Assembly (NCBI RefSeq): GCF_001718415.1
Contig: NZ_CP013379.1
Span: forward strand, 47,153 to 111,152
DNA from: Burkholderia pseudomultivorans
GTDB lineage: Bacteria > Pseudomonadota > Gammaproteobacteria > Burkholderiales > Burkholderiaceae
DNA: 64,000 nucleotides
Reading direction: 5' to 3'
The notes below the pieces were generated by a model. The model saw nothing but the letters and a program-made list of their open reading frames with translations, was not told the DNA's origin and searched no databases. The translations under genes and the position numbers were made by a program. Shown here piece by piece: positions 17,926 through 25,926 of the stretch (its first letter is position 1; every line of letters starts with the position of its first letter).

Positions 17926-19917
17926 GTGAACCATGTAGCAGATGCAATCCTCGCCAACCCCGTCCCGTACACCCTCGGGAAGATCAACTATCTACCGCTC
18001 GGCCAGTTGTGCGTCTCGCCCCACAACGTGCGGAAAAAGCCCGCCAAGATCGTTCCGGCCCTTGCGGCCGACATCAGGGTGAACGGCGTGTTGCAAAACC
18101 TCGTCGGCCATCCGATCGGTGAAGATGAGCAGCGGAACGGCCTGCGGCCGTTCGGAATCTGTGCGGGCCAGGGCCGCTTGGGTGGGTTGGAAATCCTGAA
18201 AGCCGAGGGCGAGTGGTCGGACACGGATCTTGTGCCCGTGCTGATCGTCTCCGCCGGCGAAGCATTGGCAATCTCGCTTGCGGAGAACGTGCAGCGCGAG
18301 GGGATGCACATCGCCGACCAGTGCGTGGCCTTCCGCGCACTCGTCGCGGAAGGCCGATCCGTTGCGGACATTGCTGCACGGTTTTCTGTGTCAGACGCGG
18401 CTGTCCGTCGCGCATTAAAGCTGGCGAACATTTCTCCGAAGCTGCTTGAAGTGTTTCGTGATGACGGGATGGATTACGAGCAGGCGTGCGCGCTCGCACT
18501 GTCCGACGACACCGAACAGCAAGAGCGGATTTGGTTCGAGTCGATTCAGGAATGGCAGCGCAGTCCGCGCGAGATCCGGGCAGTGATCACCAAAGCCGAA
18601 GTGAACGCGGCCACTAATGCGCTTGCACGATTCATCGGCCTCGACGCCTACGAGGCAGCAGGCGGGCACGTGCGGCGCGACCTGTTCACCGGCGACGGAA
18701 ACGGCGGATATGTAGCAGACCTCGAACTGCTAAACCGCCTAGCTGTGGAAAAACTGACGGCGGCCGCCGAGGAAGTGCGCGGCGAAGGTTGGGCGTGGGT
18801 GGATGCAGCAGTGCGCCGCGAGGCGCTCTCGGCGATGCGTGTTCGGCAGCTGGACCCCGAACGCCGCGAACTGACGAAGAAGGAGAAAGCGGAGCATCGC
18901 AAGCTCGAACAGGCGCTCGATAGTGCGGAAGCTGCCCTCGATGCACACTACGACGCGGAAGATTCGGACGCTGACGGCGACGCACTCCACGAAGCCGTCG
19001 GCGACGCGCAAGCAGCGCTGGACGCGTTCGAGGAACGTTGCGAGGTATGGACCGACGAACAAAAGGCCGTTGCGGGCGCGCAGGTCTGGGTCAATGCAAA
19101 TGGCGAACTTGAAATCAGGCGCGGCGTTGTCAAGCCGCAAGAAGCCGCCACCGCTGTTGCTGGTGGTCAGCACGCCGAGCAGGCCGAGCGGGCGACGAAG
19201 GCCCGGCCGGTCCACAGCGAAACGCTTTGCGTTCGGCTGACCGCTCATCGCACTGCTGCCGTGCAGGCGGAGCTTGCGAAGCGCCCTGACGTGGCGATGG
19301 CCTACCTTTTGTACACGATGATTCCGGACGTGTTCGAGGAACAGTTTGATGACCATTGGCGCGAATACCACGCGCTCGGAGCAACGTTCCGTCCGAGTCT
19401 GGACCAACTGTCCCGCGTCGCGGATGACATGGCCGACAGTGCGGCGTGGCGGATCATCGACACCGAGCGCGCGAAATGGGCGGCCATGATGCCGAACGAA
19501 CTGCGCCACTTGCTGCCTTGGCTGCTGGAAGCGGGAGACGACGTTCTGTCGGGCCTGTTTGCCTTCTGCGTTGCGGCGATGGTCAACGGCATCGCGCGGG
19601 AGAACAAACCCCACGCTGTGAACACGCTGGCCGACGTGCTCGACGTGGACATGGTGCGCTACTGGAAGCCGACTCAGGCGAGTTACCTCAATCACGTATC
19701 GAAGCAGCGCATCGTTGATGTGATGGCGCAGGCAATTTCGCCGTCGGCCGCAGTACCCCTGGGTTCGATGAAGAAGGGGGACGCCGCCGCAGCGGCCGAA
19801 CTACAACTGGTCGAATCGGGATGGCTTCCGGATGTACTGATGAATCGGGAATCGACTTTCCCGATCGAATACCCCACGCGCGAGGTTGAGGCAGTAGACG
19901 CAACGGACCGTCATTAA
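17926..19917 (+). CDS. Large ParB/RepB/Spo0J-family protein of the plasmid leading-region type
   Basis: 663 aa from a GTG at 17926 (CGGAGAAAAACC upstream; an ATG 14 codons earlier is weaker). The N-terminal ParB/Srx-like domain covers about residues 20-130 ('LCVSPHNVRKKPAKIVPALAADIRVNGVLQNLVGHP', 'ICAGQGRLGGLEIL', 'ISLAENVQREGMH'). An HTH follows ('SVADIAARFSVSDAAVRRALKLANISPKLLEVFRDDGM'), then a long helical C-terminal region with an E/A-rich coiled coil. It is unlinked to ParA, which has its own partner at 59.4 kb. It therefore resembles the YubM-like ParB proteins of conjugative leading regions, not a partition protein. The partner gene is a divergent antirestriction gene. Confidence 0.75.
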   Translation: MNHVADAILANPVPYTLGKINYLPLGQLCVSPHNVRKKPAKIVPALAADIRVNGVLQNLVGHPIGEDEQRNGLRPFGICAGQGRLGGLEILKAEGEWSDTDLVPVLIVSAGEALAISLAENVQREGMHIADQCVAFRALVAEGRSVADIAARFSVSDAAVRRALKLANISPKLLEVFRDDGMDYEQACALALSDDTEQQERIWFESIQEWQRSPREIRAVITKAEVNAATNALARFIGLDAYEAAGGHVRRDLFTGDGNGGYVADLELLNRLAVEKLTAAAEEVRGEGWAWVDAAVRREALSAMRVRQLDPERRELTKKEKAEHRKLEQALDSAEAALDAHYDAEDSDADGDALHEAVGDAQAALDAFEERCEVWTDEQKAVAGAQVWVNANGELEIRRGVVKPQEAATAVAGGQHAEQAERATKARPVHSETLCVRLTAHRTAAVQAELAKRPDVAMAYLLYTMIPDVFEEQFDDHWREYHALGATFRPSLDQLSRVADDMADSAAWRIIDTERAKWAAMMPNELRHLLPWLLEAGDDVLSGLFAFCVAAMVNGIARENKPHAVNTLADVLDVDMVRYWKPTQASYLNHVSKQRIVDVMAQAISPSAAVPLGSMKKGDAAAAAELQLVESGWLPDVLMNRESTFPIEYPTREVEAVDATDRH

Positions 19918-19961
19918 CCAGACAGCGGCCCGATATACCGGGCCACCGAAGGAGCAAAGCA

Positions 19962-19994
19962 GGCCGACGCGGCTTAGGCCGCGTCGGCCTTTTT
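19962..19994. terminator. Strong terminator inside the convergent gene ends
   Basis: GGCCGACGCGGC / GCCGCGTCGGCC stem (12 bp) with a TTAG loop followed by TTTTT, 44 bases after the ParB-like stop. The loop contains the stop codon of the convergent 144-aa gene, whose last residues (ADAA) are encoded in the stem. Confidence 0.85.
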
Positions 19995-20408
19995 CTCGTC
20001 CGCCTCGCTTGGCTTGTCCTGCCCCGCCCCACGCAAAACCCAACCCGCGCGCAATGCCGGGTCGGCGTTGAGGCGGTCAAGCGCTTCGCGCAGCACACCA
20101 GCCAGCAAGTCCCGTTCCAGCGGAAAACCCACCGCTTCCACCACCGCGCCCAACTCCGCGTGCGCCTTTGCACGGGCCTTCTCTTGCTCAACTCGGCGCG
20201 CACGCAGAAGCTTTTCTGTTTCTGCCTTTGCCTCGTCTGCCTTCATGTTGATGCGTTCCATTCGCATCAACTGGTCGAACACCCGCGCGTCAGACTTGTC
20301 GAGTTCTGGGCGCTCCGCCAATTCAACGAGCAGCCTCTGTGCTTCTGTCGGAGTATTTAGCGCCTTGATGAACTGCAACCGAACCGCCAACCATTCGGGA
20401 CGTGACAT
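19974..20408 (-). CDS. Putative oriT-flanking transfer accessory protein (coiled coil)
   Basis: 144 aa; 'MSRPEWLAVRLQFIKALNTPTEAQRLLVELAERPELDKSDARVFDQLMRMERINMKADEAKAETEKLLRARR' is highly charged and helical, followed by a C-terminal domain and a KADAA tail. It is divergent from the relaxase gene across the candidate oriT. In many plasmids that place is taken by small transfer accessory proteins of the TraC/TraD/Mob type. I do not recognise a specific family, so the role is inferred from position. Confidence 0.55.
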   Translation of the reverse strand: MSRPEWLAVRLQFIKALNTPTEAQRLLVELAERPELDKSDARVFDQLMRMERINMKADEAKAETEKLLRARRVEQEKARAKAHAELGAVVEAVGFPLERDLLAGVLREALDRLNADPALRAGWVLRGAGQDKPSEADEKKADAA

Positions 20409-20723
20409 AGGTTCTACCTCACCCTAGAAAATCGGAATCGACTACGCAGCAGCGCCCTTTATAGTTCGAAGTGCTGCCGCCCTGAGTCCAGCCCTCCCAA
20501 GTGGAGGACTGGACCTGATGCAGCGCCGTCGAGATCACCCGCCCCCCGCCGACGCCGACGCCGCGCCATCGAACCGCTCCGTGCCACGATCCGAAAACCC
20601 CTAAAAAGCGGAAGTCTCCAGGGAGCTCGCAAAAACCCGGGTCTATAGAGCAGTACAACGCGCGCTTACGCGTTTCTATGCTAGCATAGAAACACCCCAA
20701 AAACAGCGCTCAACCCGGTTCCC
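20409..20723. other. oriT: Candidate origin of transfer (oriT)
   Basis: A 315-base non-coding region between the relaxase and a divergent accessory gene. It contains GCGCCCTT (20452-20459), which resembles the nic core of MOBQ/RSF1010-type oriTs and is bracketed by GCAGCA (20446-20451) and TGCTGC (20472-20477). It also holds an 11-bp inverted repeat TCCAGCCCTCC / GGAGGACTGGA (20487-20513, one mismatch) and a 22-bp perfect palindrome (20672-20693). Location and relaxase type support oriT; the exact nick and the transfer direction are not shown by the sequence. Confidence 0.55.
20672..20693. promoter_or_regulatory. 22-bp perfect palindrome before the relaxase
   Basis: GTTTCTATGCT followed directly by its complement AGCATAGAAAC, 30 bases upstream of the relaxase start. 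It could be a repressor operator or a relaxosome-protein site. Confidence 0.55.
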
Positions 20724-23546
20724 GTGTCGACCTATCACCTCAGCGTCAAACCTGGCAAAGCTGCCAAGGCAGGCGAGCACGCCAAGTACATCGCGCGCGA
20801 GGATCACTACGCCTATATTTCGCGTGGCGGACGATACGAGGAGCGCGGCGATCTGAAGATGTCCGAGAGCGGAAACATGCCGGCTTGGGCCGAGCACGAT
20901 CCGAGTCTCTTCTGGCAGGCGGCTGATCAGTACGAGCGGATCAACGGTCGTCCGTATCGAGAGATCGAAGTTTCCATTCCGCGCGAACTGAGCGACGAGC
21001 AACGAGTTGAGTTGATTCGAGAGTTTGTCCAGAACACACTCGGCGAGCGTCACGCCTATTCTTGGGCAATTCACAATCCCGCAGCCAGCGATGGTCTCGA
21101 GCAGCCCCACGCCCACATCATGTTTACTGAGCGGGTGAACGACGGAATTTCCCGAGATCCCGAGCAGTTCTTTCGACGCTGGAATCGCGAGAGTCCTGAG
21201 AAAGGTGGGGCTGGCAAGGACCGATATCTGAGCAGCAGGCAGTTTGTGGTCGACGTCCGCGAGGAATGGGCGGTTACCGCGAATCACTTCATGGCTCGAC
21301 ACGGCATTGAGGCACGTATCGACCATCGGAGTTACAAGACGCTCGGTATCGAACTTGAGCCGTCGCTAAAGGTGGGTGTCGCCCGCTACGCCGGCGAGCG
21401 CGGCGTAATGGAGAGCGTGCTCGCCGAGAATCGTGCGCGCGCTCAACGCAACGGCCAACGTCTTCTCATCAATCCATCGATCGGCGTGCACGCATTGACG
21501 GCAACCAAGTCGATTTTCTCGCGCCGCGACGTTGAGCAATTCGTCTTCCGGAACACCGACGGAGAAGAGCAATTCCGTCAGGTTTATGCCCGGATGATGA
21601 ATTCGAAAGAGTTGATTGCGTTGAGCGTTCCCGGCAAAGAAGGAGACTGGTTTACTTCGGGCGAGCTTCGAGAGCTCGAGGATCGTCTCGTTGATCGCGC
21701 CGAACGCCTTTCCAATGTCCCGATGCAATCCGGGAGCATTGCGCGTCACGACGATCTGCGGATCTCGCGAAATTTCAACGCCGGCCAGGACGCGGCGTTT
21801 TCGCTTCTCGTATCAGATCGGCAGTTTGCCGTCGTCAACGGCGCGGCCGGAACGGGGAAGAGCTACGTCCTCAAGGCCGCACGAGAAGCGCTGGAATCTG
21901 ACGGCTTCCGCGTCCTTGGCGCGGCTCTCCAAGGGAAAACCGCCGACGACATGGAGCGCGATGCTGGCATTCAAAGTCGGACGCTGCACAGCCTGCTCGG
22001 CTCTCTGGATCGCGGGAGCTTAAAACTCGACGAGCGAACGGTTGTCTTCGTCGATGAGGCCGGGATGGTCGGTTCTCGGCAAATGGAAAAGCTGCTCGGT
22101 CATATTGAAAGAGGCAATGCGCGCATTCGAATGGTCGGTGACGCATATCAGCTGCACGCAGTCGATGCCGGCGACGCGTTCCGCGCCGTCAGCAAGAAAG
22201 CCGAATCTGTCGGTGCACTGTCGAGCCTGACCGAGATCAAGCGCCAGAAGGAAGAGTGGCAACGGCAAGCATCGGAGGCGCTGTCTCGGCATGAAATCCC
22301 GGCCGCAGTGTCTGCGTATGCGGAACGTGGATCGGTCCAACTGTTCGAATCGCTCGCTGCTGCACGCGACATGCTCGTCGCACAATTTATGGCCGACCGG
22401 GACGCCCACCGAGGCGAATCGCAGATCTTGTTGACGCACACGAATGCTCAACGTGATGGGCTCAACGCCGCGATCCGTTCGACCCTACGCATGCGCGGCG
22501 AACTCGGCGGCGATCACGCGGTTCAGTTGGTCGAGCGCGTCGACGGCAGCGAACAGACCGACAACCAGCACTCGCGTACCATGATGCTTGCGGCAGGCGA
22601 GCGGATTATGTTCCTCCGCAACGACTACGATATCGACGTAAAGAACGGCTCGCTGGGAACCATCGAACGGATCGAAGCTCGAGAGCAAAAGTCGCAACCG
22701 GGGTCGATTCTGCACGTGCGCCTCGATGATGGTCGCAGCATTGCCATCGACTCCGCGACGTATGGCGAGATCGACTACGGGTACGCGCTAACGATCCACA
22801 AGAGCCAGGGCATGACCGTCGATCGTGCGTATGTCCTGGCAACCAAGAGTCTGCATGCGGAACTCGCCTACGTTGCAATGACGCGGCACAAGACTTCGCT
22901 GATTCTCGCGTCCGGTAAAGATGAGTTCGCCGATGCCACTGCACTGAGTCGCGCGTTGTCACGCGTGGATGAAAAGTCGTTCAGCGCCTACCACGGCGTT
23001 CGACCCGAGACCGAGCTCGGCGCGGAGCGAGGCTACCGACATACTATTGCCCTTCGACGGACCGCAGCGGCCACATCGGCTCCGGTTCGCCGACATCCGG
23101 TGACGCTCGATCGCGCGGTGGACCAGTACGTCGACGCGCTGGTTAAGCGCCAGCGCGCTCACGCAGAGAATCGCCCGCTGCAGGCGAAGGAACGCGCTCA
23201 ATTGAAGCGATCCGGTGCTGCTCTCGAGCACGTTGATCCGGCTATCCGCGGCCGTCTCGCCTACCTCGCAAGCCGGGACGATCGCGCCTGGAGGGCTTTG
23301 GTCGCATTGAGCGGGCAAGCTCGAGCGAAAGCGATTGTCGAGAACATGCGGCATTCGAGTGGCGGCCGCGCAGAGATAAATCGCGAGCAATTCACCAAGA
23401 AGCCATTCGCCGGCATGACCGCCGCCGAACGGGCTGCGGCCCGCGCGGAATATATGCAACGGCAACGGAAGGCGGCCGGTTTGGATGAGAGCGAGCGAGA
23501 TCAGTCCAATGAAAATCGGCGGGGTGGACGAGGCGTGCTCGATTAA
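20724..23546 (+). CDS. traA: Conjugative relaxase-helicase, MobA/MobL (MOBQ, Ti TraA-like)
   Basis: 940 aa from a GTG at 20724. The N-terminal relaxase domain (about residues 1-220) starts 'STYHLSVKPGKAAKAGEHAKYIARE', with a candidate catalytic Tyr near residue 22. The metal-binding histidine motif 'QPHAHIMF' lies near residue 128. A RecD2/AAA_30-like helicase follows, with Walker A 'GAAGTGKS' near residue 370, Walker B 'VVFVDEAGMVG' near 440 and the motif 'TIHKSQGMTVDRAYV'. The C-terminus ends in a basic tail with 'RAEYMQRQRKAAGL', shared with the 589-aa protein of the coupling operon. It nicks oriT, stays bound to the 5' end and unwinds the strand for transfer. Confidence 0.88.
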   Translation: MSTYHLSVKPGKAAKAGEHAKYIAREDHYAYISRGGRYEERGDLKMSESGNMPAWAEHDPSLFWQAADQYERINGRPYREIEVSIPRELSDEQRVELIREFVQNTLGERHAYSWAIHNPAASDGLEQPHAHIMFTERVNDGISRDPEQFFRRWNRESPEKGGAGKDRYLSSRQFVVDVREEWAVTANHFMARHGIEARIDHRSYKTLGIELEPSLKVGVARYAGERGVMESVLAENRARAQRNGQRLLINPSIGVHALTATKSIFSRRDVEQFVFRNTDGEEQFRQVYARMMNSKELIALSVPGKEGDWFTSGELRELEDRLVDRAERLSNVPMQSGSIARHDDLRISRNFNAGQDAAFSLLVSDRQFAVVNGAAGTGKSYVLKAAREALESDGFRVLGAALQGKTADDMERDAGIQSRTLHSLLGSLDRGSLKLDERTVVFVDEAGMVGSRQMEKLLGHIERGNARIRMVGDAYQLHAVDAGDAFRAVSKKAESVGALSSLTEIKRQKEEWQRQASEALSRHEIPAAVSAYAERGSVQLFESLAAARDMLVAQFMADRDAHRGESQILLTHTNAQRDGLNAAIRSTLRMRGELGGDHAVQLVERVDGSEQTDNQHSRTMMLAAGERIMFLRNDYDIDVKNGSLGTIERIEAREQKSQPGSILHVRLDDGRSIAIDSATYGEIDYGYALTIHKSQGMTVDRAYVLATKSLHAELAYVAMTRHKTSLILASGKDEFADATALSRALSRVDEKSFSAYHGVRPETELGAERGYRHTIALRRTAAATSAPVRRHPVTLDRAVDQYVDALVKRQRAHAENRPLQAKERAQLKRSGAALEHVDPAIRGRLAYLASRDDRAWRALVALSGQARAKAIVENMRHSSGGRAEINREQFTKKPFAGMTAAERAAARAEYMQRQRKAAGLDESERDQSNENRRGGRGVLD

Positions 23547-24244
23547 AAGGCTGGATTTGCCAGGGCCGCCTTCACATTCAATTTCCGGTTTCGTTCTCCC
23601 GCATTGAGTTTGAAACAATACCTAAGAGTTCCAAACTTGCGAGAATGCATACCGCGCTGATAACGCGGCCTCTCGACGCTCCCGAGCGCACTATTCGCCC
23701 GCGAATACCACGCCCGGCAGGGCCGCATCGCTCTACGCAAGAAAACAGTGGCCCGCTTCGACGTCGGCCAGGTCGAACGCAATACAGCGCGTCGCAGTGT
23801 GCGCTCTTCGCCGGCACCGACCATGTCGCCGCCAGCCGAGAACGGCGGCGGCCGCCCCCGCCTCGAGCTTGCGCTGCGTCGTGCACAAGGTGGCCAAGTC
23901 AGGCCACACCTGTCCGGCCATTGCAGTTGTGTGCCTGCGTCACGGCCCACGAGCAACACCTCGAAACGGGCCAGCGAGTTCAGCACGCACCATCCCACCG
24001 GCTACAACGTGTTCAGCCTCTGCCGGCAGTCCGCCGCGCCGTACGGTCCGACCGACCTTGGGACCGACGAGATCGAGCCGCAACGGCCTCGATAAGTGCA
24101 CTACTGGCCCGCCCATCCTCGGGTTTCCCCCTCTTCTGTAGACTCATTGGCGCTCGAGCTCAGTTTGCGTAGTAGGCGTTGGCGCGCACACGCGCGCGTT
24201 GAGAGAGCGACCGGCGTGCCGGGCGCTCTCGATTTACGCGTACG

Positions 24245-24358
24245 TGGTGGTGCGTCAGCCGGAGGCTGACGCAGCGCCCGTGCTCGCCGATGTCATTGGC
24301 TGGCGCACCACCATTTCGGCAAGCGGCGGAGCCGCGTGATACCTTGCGGCGAAGCCGC
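24245..24358. repeat. Cluster of hairpins with GNA loops
   Basis: Three compact hairpins: GCGTCAGCC-GGA-GGCTGACGC (24252-24272), GCGGC-GGA-GCCGC (24324-24336) and GCGGC-GAA-GCCGC (24346-24358). An outer pairing of TGGTGGTGCG (24245-24254) with CGCACCACCA (24304-24313) overlaps the first. The structures could form a cruciform, a primosome or single-strand initiation site, or a structured RNA. Confidence 0.55.
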
Positions 24359-24404
24359 GAGGCTGGATTTCACTCTTCTTGTTAGAGATGGGATCTGATT
24401 AAGA

Positions 24405-24454
24405 CCCGACAATTAAGGACCAGGCGTCCCGACATTTAAGGGAATTTATCCACA
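24405..24454. other. oriV: Origin elements: paired repeats and a DnaA box
   Basis: CCCGACAATTAAGGA (24405-24419) and CCCGACATTTAAGGG (24428-24442) repeat with a 23-base period. They are followed at once by a perfect DnaA box TTATCCACA (24446-24454). The box lies 165 bases downstream of the repA stop codon, as in RepFIIA-type origins, where a DnaA box marks oriR behind repA. Confidence 0.6.
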
Positions 24455-24618
24455 CCGCTGCAGGGCACAACGCGAATCTGATACCCCAAACCCCGAAATT
24501 CGACCTGTAAGCGACGCGCGCTCACGCCCAAAGCGGTCCGAAAATCTGTGCGCGCCCGTGCACCACCCTCGCGGCGGACACGATCAGCTAGAGATGGGAG
24601 GAATAGGAACAGCGACCG

Positions 24619-25488
24619 CTATGTGCGGCACGGAAGGGCTAGTTCGCGACGCGCCTGCTCGTAGCACGCCTCGCGATCCAGGTCGGGTTGGCGCGCCTTG
24701 ATCTGCCCGGCCCGAAGCATGATCATCCGCTCGAAGTCTGCATCCGGGACTGCAATTCGCTCTTGCGGCGAGCGTTTGCCGCCGCCCGTCGAGGCGGCGA
24801 TAGCGCACAGCTGGGTCATCTCGCGCGCGGCACGACGATCGCGCTTGCGTGCGGCAGCCGATCGACGCTGCGCACGCAGATGTGCTCGGACACGCTCATG
24901 ACGAAGCCACGCGCCCATGCCAAACGCTTCGAACAGCGACGGCGGAAGGTACTTAATCGCCGCGAGGCCCTTATAGCGCTCGCCTTGATCCGTCTCTCGC
25001 CGCTCGCACTGCCGGCGCACCTTGGCCAGGCCGGCCGTCTGCAGATCACGTAGCGCCCGCTCCGCGCGCCGAATCTGCAGCCCCGCCTGAGCGGCAAAGA
25101 AGGGAAGCGTCAAGTCGACCCACCCCTGCGTCCCTGGCGCACCGACCCGCAGAGAGGCGAGATCGCAGTATTTGATCAATGCACGGAGAAGCTGGACGCA
25201 CGCGACGCGTCGCTCACTGCGTTGCTGGCGACGGCTGCCGTTAGCGGCGTTCAGGGACGGCAACCATTTTGCGGGAGCGGCAATATAGCGCTGCAGCCGG
25301 GCATTCAGCGTCCGCAGTATCCGCGGTGAATTCGCTTTTAGCGGCTCTGCCAGATCCGTCGGCCATGCGCGCTCCCGACGAGCGGCGGCTTCCGTCCGAG
25401 TCGTTTCGTCAGCGCGTGCGGCGGCCGCCGGCTCAATGGCCGATTGCTTCACCTGGAACACGTCCGGGAGTCCGAGGGGAGACGTCAC
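24619..25488 (-). CDS. repA: Plasmid replication initiator, RepFIIA (RepA)-like
   Basis: 289 aa from a GTG at 25488; the length is typical for RepFIIA RepA (about 285). A winged-helix-like region shows 'CVQLLRALIKYCDLASLRVG', 'QIRRAERALRDLQTAGLAKVRRQCERRE' and 'IKYLPPSLFEAFGMGAWLRHERVRAHLRAQ', followed by a basic stretch and 'ARQPDLDREACYEQARRELALP'. I call it by resemblance and by context. That context is a leader ORF 12 bases upstream, an antisense RNA gene opposite its leader, and a DnaA box downstream, which together reproduce the RepFIIA layout. It would be a second replicon besides the Rep_3 gene at 57 kb. Confidence 0.65.
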   Translation of the reverse strand: MTSPLGLPDVFQVKQSAIEPAAAARADETTRTEAAARRERAWPTDLAEPLKANSPRILRTLNARLQRYIAAPAKWLPSLNAANGSRRQQRSERRVACVQLLRALIKYCDLASLRVGAPGTQGWVDLTLPFFAAQAGLQIRRAERALRDLQTAGLAKVRRQCERRETDQGERYKGLAAIKYLPPSLFEAFGMGAWLRHERVRAHLRAQRRSAAARKRDRRAAREMTQLCAIAASTGGGKRSPQERIAVPDADFERMIMLRAGQIKARQPDLDREACYEQARRELALPCRT

Positions 25489-25500
25489 TGCGCGATTCCG

Positions 25501-25626
25501 TTATTGGGCGCAGTGTTCCAGTCCCGCTTTGCGGGTGCTTGAGAGATGTAATGTGCGTGGCCGTCGGAAACGACAAAGCGGCCGCGCATAAAGGGGCATC
25601 GCCCCGCTGCGTGCGGTTCGAGTCAT
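25501..25626 (-). CDS. Leader peptide ORF upstream of repA (Tap-like)
   Basis: A 41-codon frame from the ATG at 25626 to the TAA at 25501, ending 12 bases before the GTG of repA. It is too short for ordinary gene calling. In RepFIIA plasmids translation of a leader peptide (Tap) is needed to open the repA start, and the antisense RNA blocks it. Position and coupling distance fit; the product itself (arginine-rich) has no recognisable motif. Confidence 0.5.
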   Translation of the reverse strand: MTRTARSGAMPLYARPLCRFRRPRTLHLSSTRKAGLEHCAQ

Positions 25627-25667
25627 CTATGCACTCTTTAAATTGAAGGAGCGGCTACAGACGACGC

Positions 25668-25695
25668 TTGACACGCTTTGGAGATTCGATAGAAT
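25668..25695 (+). promoter_or_regulatory. Strong sigma70 promoter of the antisense RNA
   Basis: TTGACA (25668-25673), a 16-base spacer, and TAGAAT (25690-25695). It faces opposite to repA; transcription should start near 25702. Confidence 0.75.
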
Positions 25696-25701
25696 CGGGC
25701 C

Positions 25702-25791
25702 ATCCATTCGACCGGTTGGCTCTCTCTCTCGCAGTAGCATGTTGGGCGCCACCAAGAACAACCCTCGCTTGCCGGCGGGGGTTTTTCTTTT
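25702..25791 (+). ncRNA. Antisense RNA controlling repA (CopA/Inc-like), about 90 nt
   Basis: A short transcription unit with its own consensus promoter and an intrinsic terminator, encoding no protein and lying opposite the repA leader, about 75 bases upstream of the leader ORF start. Size, orientation and distance match CopA-type antisense RNAs of RepFIIA plasmids, which set copy number and incompatibility. The terminator hairpin carries a CUUG (YUNR) sequence as expected for a kissing loop. Inferred from layout, not from sequence identity. Confidence 0.65.
25760..25791 (+). terminator. Intrinsic terminator of the antisense RNA
   Basis: AACCCTCGC (25760-25768) pairs with GCGGGGGTT (25775-25783, one G-T pair) and is followed by TTTCTTTT. 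Confidence 0.8.
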
Positions 25792-25926
25792 GTAGGTCCG
25801 TTTTAATATGGATTTGCGCTGCGCAGTCCCGATAAGAATAATAACGCGACGATAATCTTTCAGATTGTAACGACTTGTCCCTTTTATTAAAAGCAACAAT
25901 ATCGATCTTTCGGCATTTTTGATTCT

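Larger units (their letters stand above)
23547..24618. other. 1.07-kb non-coding region between relaxase and RepA
   Basis: Several short open frames run through 23.6-24.2 kb on both strands, but none has a recognisable domain or a clear start. The right half is rich in hairpins and carries a DnaA box and a direct repeat (listed separately). This is most likely the replication origin of the RepA replicon plus eroded sequence on its left. Confidence 0.5.

Noticed and set aside
17926..19917. Partition ParB partner of the ParA at 59.9 kb
   Set aside because: The ParA has its own adjacent partner and sites; this ParB-like protein is far away, much larger and coupled to an antirestriction gene.
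23645..24172. Open frames of 115-175 codons downstream of the relaxase on the plus strand
   Set aside because: Three overlapping frames of similar length with Arg/Pro-rich products and no start signal; typical of GC-rich non-coding DNA.
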